Part shown: positions 3,752 to 6,158 of the stretch, piece by piece | Layout: the number at the start of each line of letters is the position of its first letter | Position numbering within the stretch: the stretch's first letter is position 1 | Assembly (NCBI GenBank): GCA_903887035.1 | Contig: CAISOG010000111.1 | Coordinates: 1-6,158 of the forward strand | Direction of reading: 5' to 3' | Source of the DNA: an uncultured Holosporaceae bacterium | GTDB lineage: Bacteria > Pseudomonadota > Alphaproteobacteria > CAISOG01 | DNA length: 6,158 nucleotides | Made by a program: the position numbers and the translations under genes | Notes under the pieces: generated by a model | The model's input: the letters and a program-made list of their open reading frames with translations, nothing else | Database searches by the model: none | Told to the model about the DNA's origin: nothing

Positions 3752-6106
3752 ATGAACCAGCGTATCAATAACAACCAGAGTCCAGGATCAGCGCCAGAGG
3801 GATGGGTCGCTGGTGCTGGTGGTATGTCCGCTGGTCAACTGCCGCCCACGGCTTTAGGCAGTCCCGCAACCATCGATAATCAAGGCATCAGCTTATCCAA
3901 CAGCTTATCCAACACTGGGAGGGAACAGGCGGGGGGGGCAATGGCGACTGATTCGGAACGTTCCTACACTCTTTCTGCTGGCGATCACGATGCGGATTGG
4001 TTGGCTGAGGAAGCGGCCCTTTTGGCGCAGAATGATGCGCAAGCCATTGAAGCCATCGATACTCCAGAAGTCCGCAATCCGATTGATTTTATTATGGCGT
4101 CTTCCCGGCCAGTTGTCATCAATCTCAAGAAAAATTTTCGGGTGTTGGCACACCGCCCCTTGCCTTTGTTTGATTCACCATCGGCAAAAGCCTTTGAAGC
4201 ATTGCATGTGCGGGATCGGGAACGAAAATATTATGCGTTGATCAGCGACACACAAATTCCGCCAAGGGTGAATATGGTGTTGGGATTAATGAACAGTGGG
4301 GTTAATGGGTTGGTTTGCCCGCAGGATTGGGGGGTGATTGAATGGATCGGAGGCAAGCCGTGCTATGCGATTATTATGGAACAGCCAGGCACCAAAAGAC
4401 TCGTTCGGGATTTGGCCGACACCTTTGTGCCCATCAGTGATAAGATGGTCAGCCGGTCGTTGTTGGCACCAGCCTATACGATGTTGTCAGAACTGGCATC
4501 GCGTGGGTATACCCATCGCGCGCTGCGCCTGACCAACATGTTTCTGAACGATGGCGCGGAAGCCTCTGTTGTTTTTGGAGAATGTTACAGCAAGGTGCCA
4601 GGCTTTGATCAGCCCGCCGTTTTCGAACCGATCGAAAGCGCCCTGTGTCATCCGATTGCACGAGGGGAAGGAGGGATAAGTGATGATATTTATGCCTTAG
4701 GGGTGTGTTTAGGAATTCTGCTGTGCGGCTATAACCCGCTTAATGGGCTGAGCGCGCAACAAATCATCGATCGCAAAATGACCATGGGCAGCTTTAATGC
4801 CTTAATGGGGCACGCCCGCGTTTCCCCGATGATGATGGAACCTCTTAGGGGCATGCTGGCCGATTCCCATAAGAATCGTTGGGGCCTGCGAGAGCTGGAT
4901 AACTGGTTAAATGGACGCCAATCCTCACCGCATACCGCTGTATCGCGTCCAAAAGCGGCGCGGGCATTTAAGTTTTTGGGTGAGCCGTATTACAGCTTGC
5001 CACATTTGGCGATTGCCCTTGGAAGACATTGGACGCAAGGAGTTGAAGAAGTTCTTAAAAAGCCCATGGGCATATGGTTAAAAAGAAGCTCTAATGACGA
5101 AGAAAAAGCGGAATCATTTGAAAAACTCATTTCTCAAGCGACGATGGAAGATGCTGTTTCCAATGATATTGCCTTAAGTCGTGCCTGCAATATTCTTTAT
5201 CCAGAAGGACCAATATTTTTTCGCGGCATGAACTTTCTGCCAGACGGATTTAAGAACATTTTGTTTCTTTGCCTACAAGACAGCAGCTTCCATCCAATTG
5301 TTCATGATGTTATCGAAAGGCGGTTGCTAAGCTATTGGCTTAATCGCCAATCTAATTTGCCTCTACAATATATCAACACCATGGAAAGTGTGGCCACATG
5401 GAAGAAATTTCTGAACACCCATGGCTTGGGGTTTGGGCTTGAGCGGTGTTTGTATGAAGCCAATCCTGGCATGCTGTGTTTAAGCCCGCTTGTTTTTCAA
5501 CATACTGTCACGGATCTTGTAAGCTTATTGCAAACGATGGATGAGCTTGCAGTGTCACAGCCCGATTTCTCAAAAGTGCGCTTGGATGCGCATTTGGCGG
5601 GTTTTATTCTGGCTGGTCTTCGCAATACAGGGCTTGGCTTCGCCAAAATGATTAATCTTGAGGATGATGCCCAACAGCGTCTGGGCTGGCTGGGGCTGCT
5701 GTCGTTGATTCAGCAAAAAAGACGCATGGGGCCTTTGCCCAATTTGGCCGCCGCAATTTACCCCTGGCTTACCCCAATACTACAGCTTTTTCACAGTCAT
5801 AGCAGGCAGAATAGAATGAAGGAAGAATTAGAAAAAGCCGTCAAAAATGGATCTTTGACTGGCATGATGGCGATTTTGCAGAACTATGTAGATATTTTGA
5901 ATGACAAAAATGGATTCTACCGAGCTCGATACGAGTATAATGCAATCAAAATAAAAAACGAAGAAATTAATCTAAGCAATAAAAAAAAGTTAGAATCAAA
6001 TATTCCTATTGGTCAACAAATAGTGGCCTTCGTTGCTGGGGCAACTGCAGCAGTTTTTATGGTGGCAGTTATCTACAGAGAATATAGATGGGAATTTTTT
6101 CTCTAA
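3752..6106 (+). CDS. Tail-anchored pseudokinase-like protein (degenerate Ser/Thr kinase fold)
   Basis: The 784-aa product, numbered from ATG 3752, begins with about 105 Gly/Ser/Asn/Gln-rich, probably disordered residues. Residues about 120-390 have the layout of a protein kinase: hinge-like IIMEQPG (207-213), catalytic-loop equivalent HRALRLTN (255-262), DFG-equivalent FGEC (275-278), an SDDIYALGV helix-F motif (310-318) and RWGLRELDNWL (376-386) where kinases carry the late conserved arginine. The catalytic Asp of HRD is Ala, the DFG Asp is absent, and no glycine loop or VAIK lysine is seen, so phosphotransfer is unlikely; N262 is kept. Residues 400-745 are largely helical and match no family I know. 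A single hydrophobic helix at 757-775 (IVAFVAGATAAVFMVAVIY) with a 9-residue tail suggests a C-terminal membrane anchor and a cytoplasmic body. The 3' end is strongly AT-rich. It is divergent from the uncharacterised gene and 18 bp from the next gene. A scaffold or signalling role is inference. Confidence 0.82.
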   Translation: MNQRINNNQSPGSAPEGWVAGAGGMSAGQLPPTALGSPATIDNQGISLSNSLSNTGREQAGGAMATDSERSYTLSAGDHDADWLAEEAALLAQNDAQAIEAIDTPEVRNPIDFIMASSRPVVINLKKNFRVLAHRPLPLFDSPSAKAFEALHVRDRERKYYALISDTQIPPRVNMVLGLMNSGVNGLVCPQDWGVIEWIGGKPCYAIIMEQPGTKRLVRDLADTFVPISDKMVSRSLLAPAYTMLSELASRGYTHRALRLTNMFLNDGAEASVVFGECYSKVPGFDQPAVFEPIESALCHPIARGEGGISDDIYALGVCLGILLCGYNPLNGLSAQQIIDRKMTMGSFNALMGHARVSPMMMEPLRGMLADSHKNRWGLRELDNWLNGRQSSPHTAVSRPKAARAFKFLGEPYYSLPHLAIALGRHWTQGVEEVLKKPMGIWLKRSSNDEEKAESFEKLISQATMEDAVSNDIALSRACNILYPEGPIFFRGMNFLPDGFKNILFLCLQDSSFHPIVHDVIERRLLSYWLNRQSNLPLQYINTMESVATWKKFLNTHGLGFGLERCLYEANPGMLCLSPLVFQHTVTDLVSLLQTMDELAVSQPDFSKVRLDAHLAGFILAGLRNTGLGFAKMINLEDDAQQRLGWLGLLSLIQQKRRMGPLPNLAAAIYPWLTPILQLFHSHSRQNRMKEELEKAVKNGSLTGMMAILQNYVDILNDKNGFYRARYEYNAIKIKNEEINLSNKKKLESNIPIGQQIVAFVAGATAAVFMVAVIYREYRWEFFL
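3889..3914 (+). repeat. 12-bp tandem duplication in the pseudokinase N-terminus
   Basis: CAGCTTATCCAA is repeated exactly at 3889-3900 and 3901-3912, followed by CA. It is in frame and encodes SLSN twice. It lies in the disordered N-terminal segment, where length changes should be tolerated, and looks like replication slippage. Confidence 0.75.
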
Positions 6107-6124
6107 ATCAATTGGAATAAAATC

Positions 6125-6158
6125 ATGTCAAAACCCAACAAATCTTCTAAAAGCCAAA
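6125..6158 (+). CDS. Start of a downstream gene, lysine-rich N-terminus (runs off right edge)
   Basis: ATG 6125 opens a frame of 11 complete codons (MSKPNKSSKSQ) to the window end. It lies 18 bp after the pseudokinase stop on the same strand, so it is probably translated from the same transcript. A GGA at 6114-6116 in an A-rich leader is a weak ribosome-binding site. The short, basic, Ser/Lys/Asn-rich N-terminus looks disordered and cytoplasmic. Too little is visible to assign a family, and the frame could still close soon after the edge. Confidence 0.5.
   Translation, partial: MSKPNKSSKSQ

Noticed and set aside
3905..4241. ORFs on both strands within the pseudokinase 5' half (3905-4153 minus, 3990-4241 plus)
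   Set aside because: Shadows of the 784-codon frame with no ribosome-binding site or recognisable motif.

Overview
This window looks like chromosomal DNA from an alphaproteobacterium, most likely a relative of the Rhodospirillales. That placement is an inference. It rests on the GC-rich codon use of most genes, the style of the GT4 glycosyltransferase (HARSRAPAWSA, GRLTRWKGQ, EAFGRTMAE), and the style of the large kinase-like protein. No rRNA, tRNA, CRISPR array, insertion sequence or phage gene is visible.

Layout, left to right. (1) Bases 1-334 on the minus strand carry the 5' part of a gene for a small secreted protein with a clear Sec signal peptide; it runs off the left edge. (2) A 206-bp divergent spacer follows. 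(3) Two plus-strand genes, 541-1581 (atypical NAD(P)-binding SDR/epimerase-like protein) and 1642-2805 (GT4 glycosyltransferase), lie 60 bp apart and may be co-transcribed; together they suggest surface-polysaccharide or LPS-type sugar chemistry. (4) They meet a convergent minus-strand gene (stop at 2822-2824) 16 bp away, with terminator-like hairpins at the junction. That gene encodes an unrecognised protein of about 186-204 aa with a helical N-terminal half and a low-complexity C-terminal half. (5) A divergent control region (about 3383-3751) holds a TTGACA-type minus-strand promoter with an AT-rich upstream element, a 12-bp palindrome, a 15-bp tandem repeat and a minus-strand intrinsic terminator. 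(6) The plus-strand gene 3752-6106 encodes a 784-aa pseudokinase-like protein: disordered N-terminus, degenerate protein-kinase fold (HRA in place of HRD, FGE in place of DFG, no VAIK lysine), a long helical C-terminal region, and one transmembrane helix at the extreme C-terminus. (7) Eighteen bases later another gene begins (ATG at 6125) and runs off the right edge.

The most interesting part is the right half: a tail-anchored, apparently catalytically dead kinase, probably co-expressed with a downstream lysine-rich protein and divergent from an uncharacterised small protein. The 3' end of the pseudokinase gene is strikingly AT-rich (about 32% GC over 5881-6120 by hand count). It contains an A8 run just before the membrane anchor. 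The function of this locus cannot be read from the sequence; a signalling or scaffolding role is inference only.
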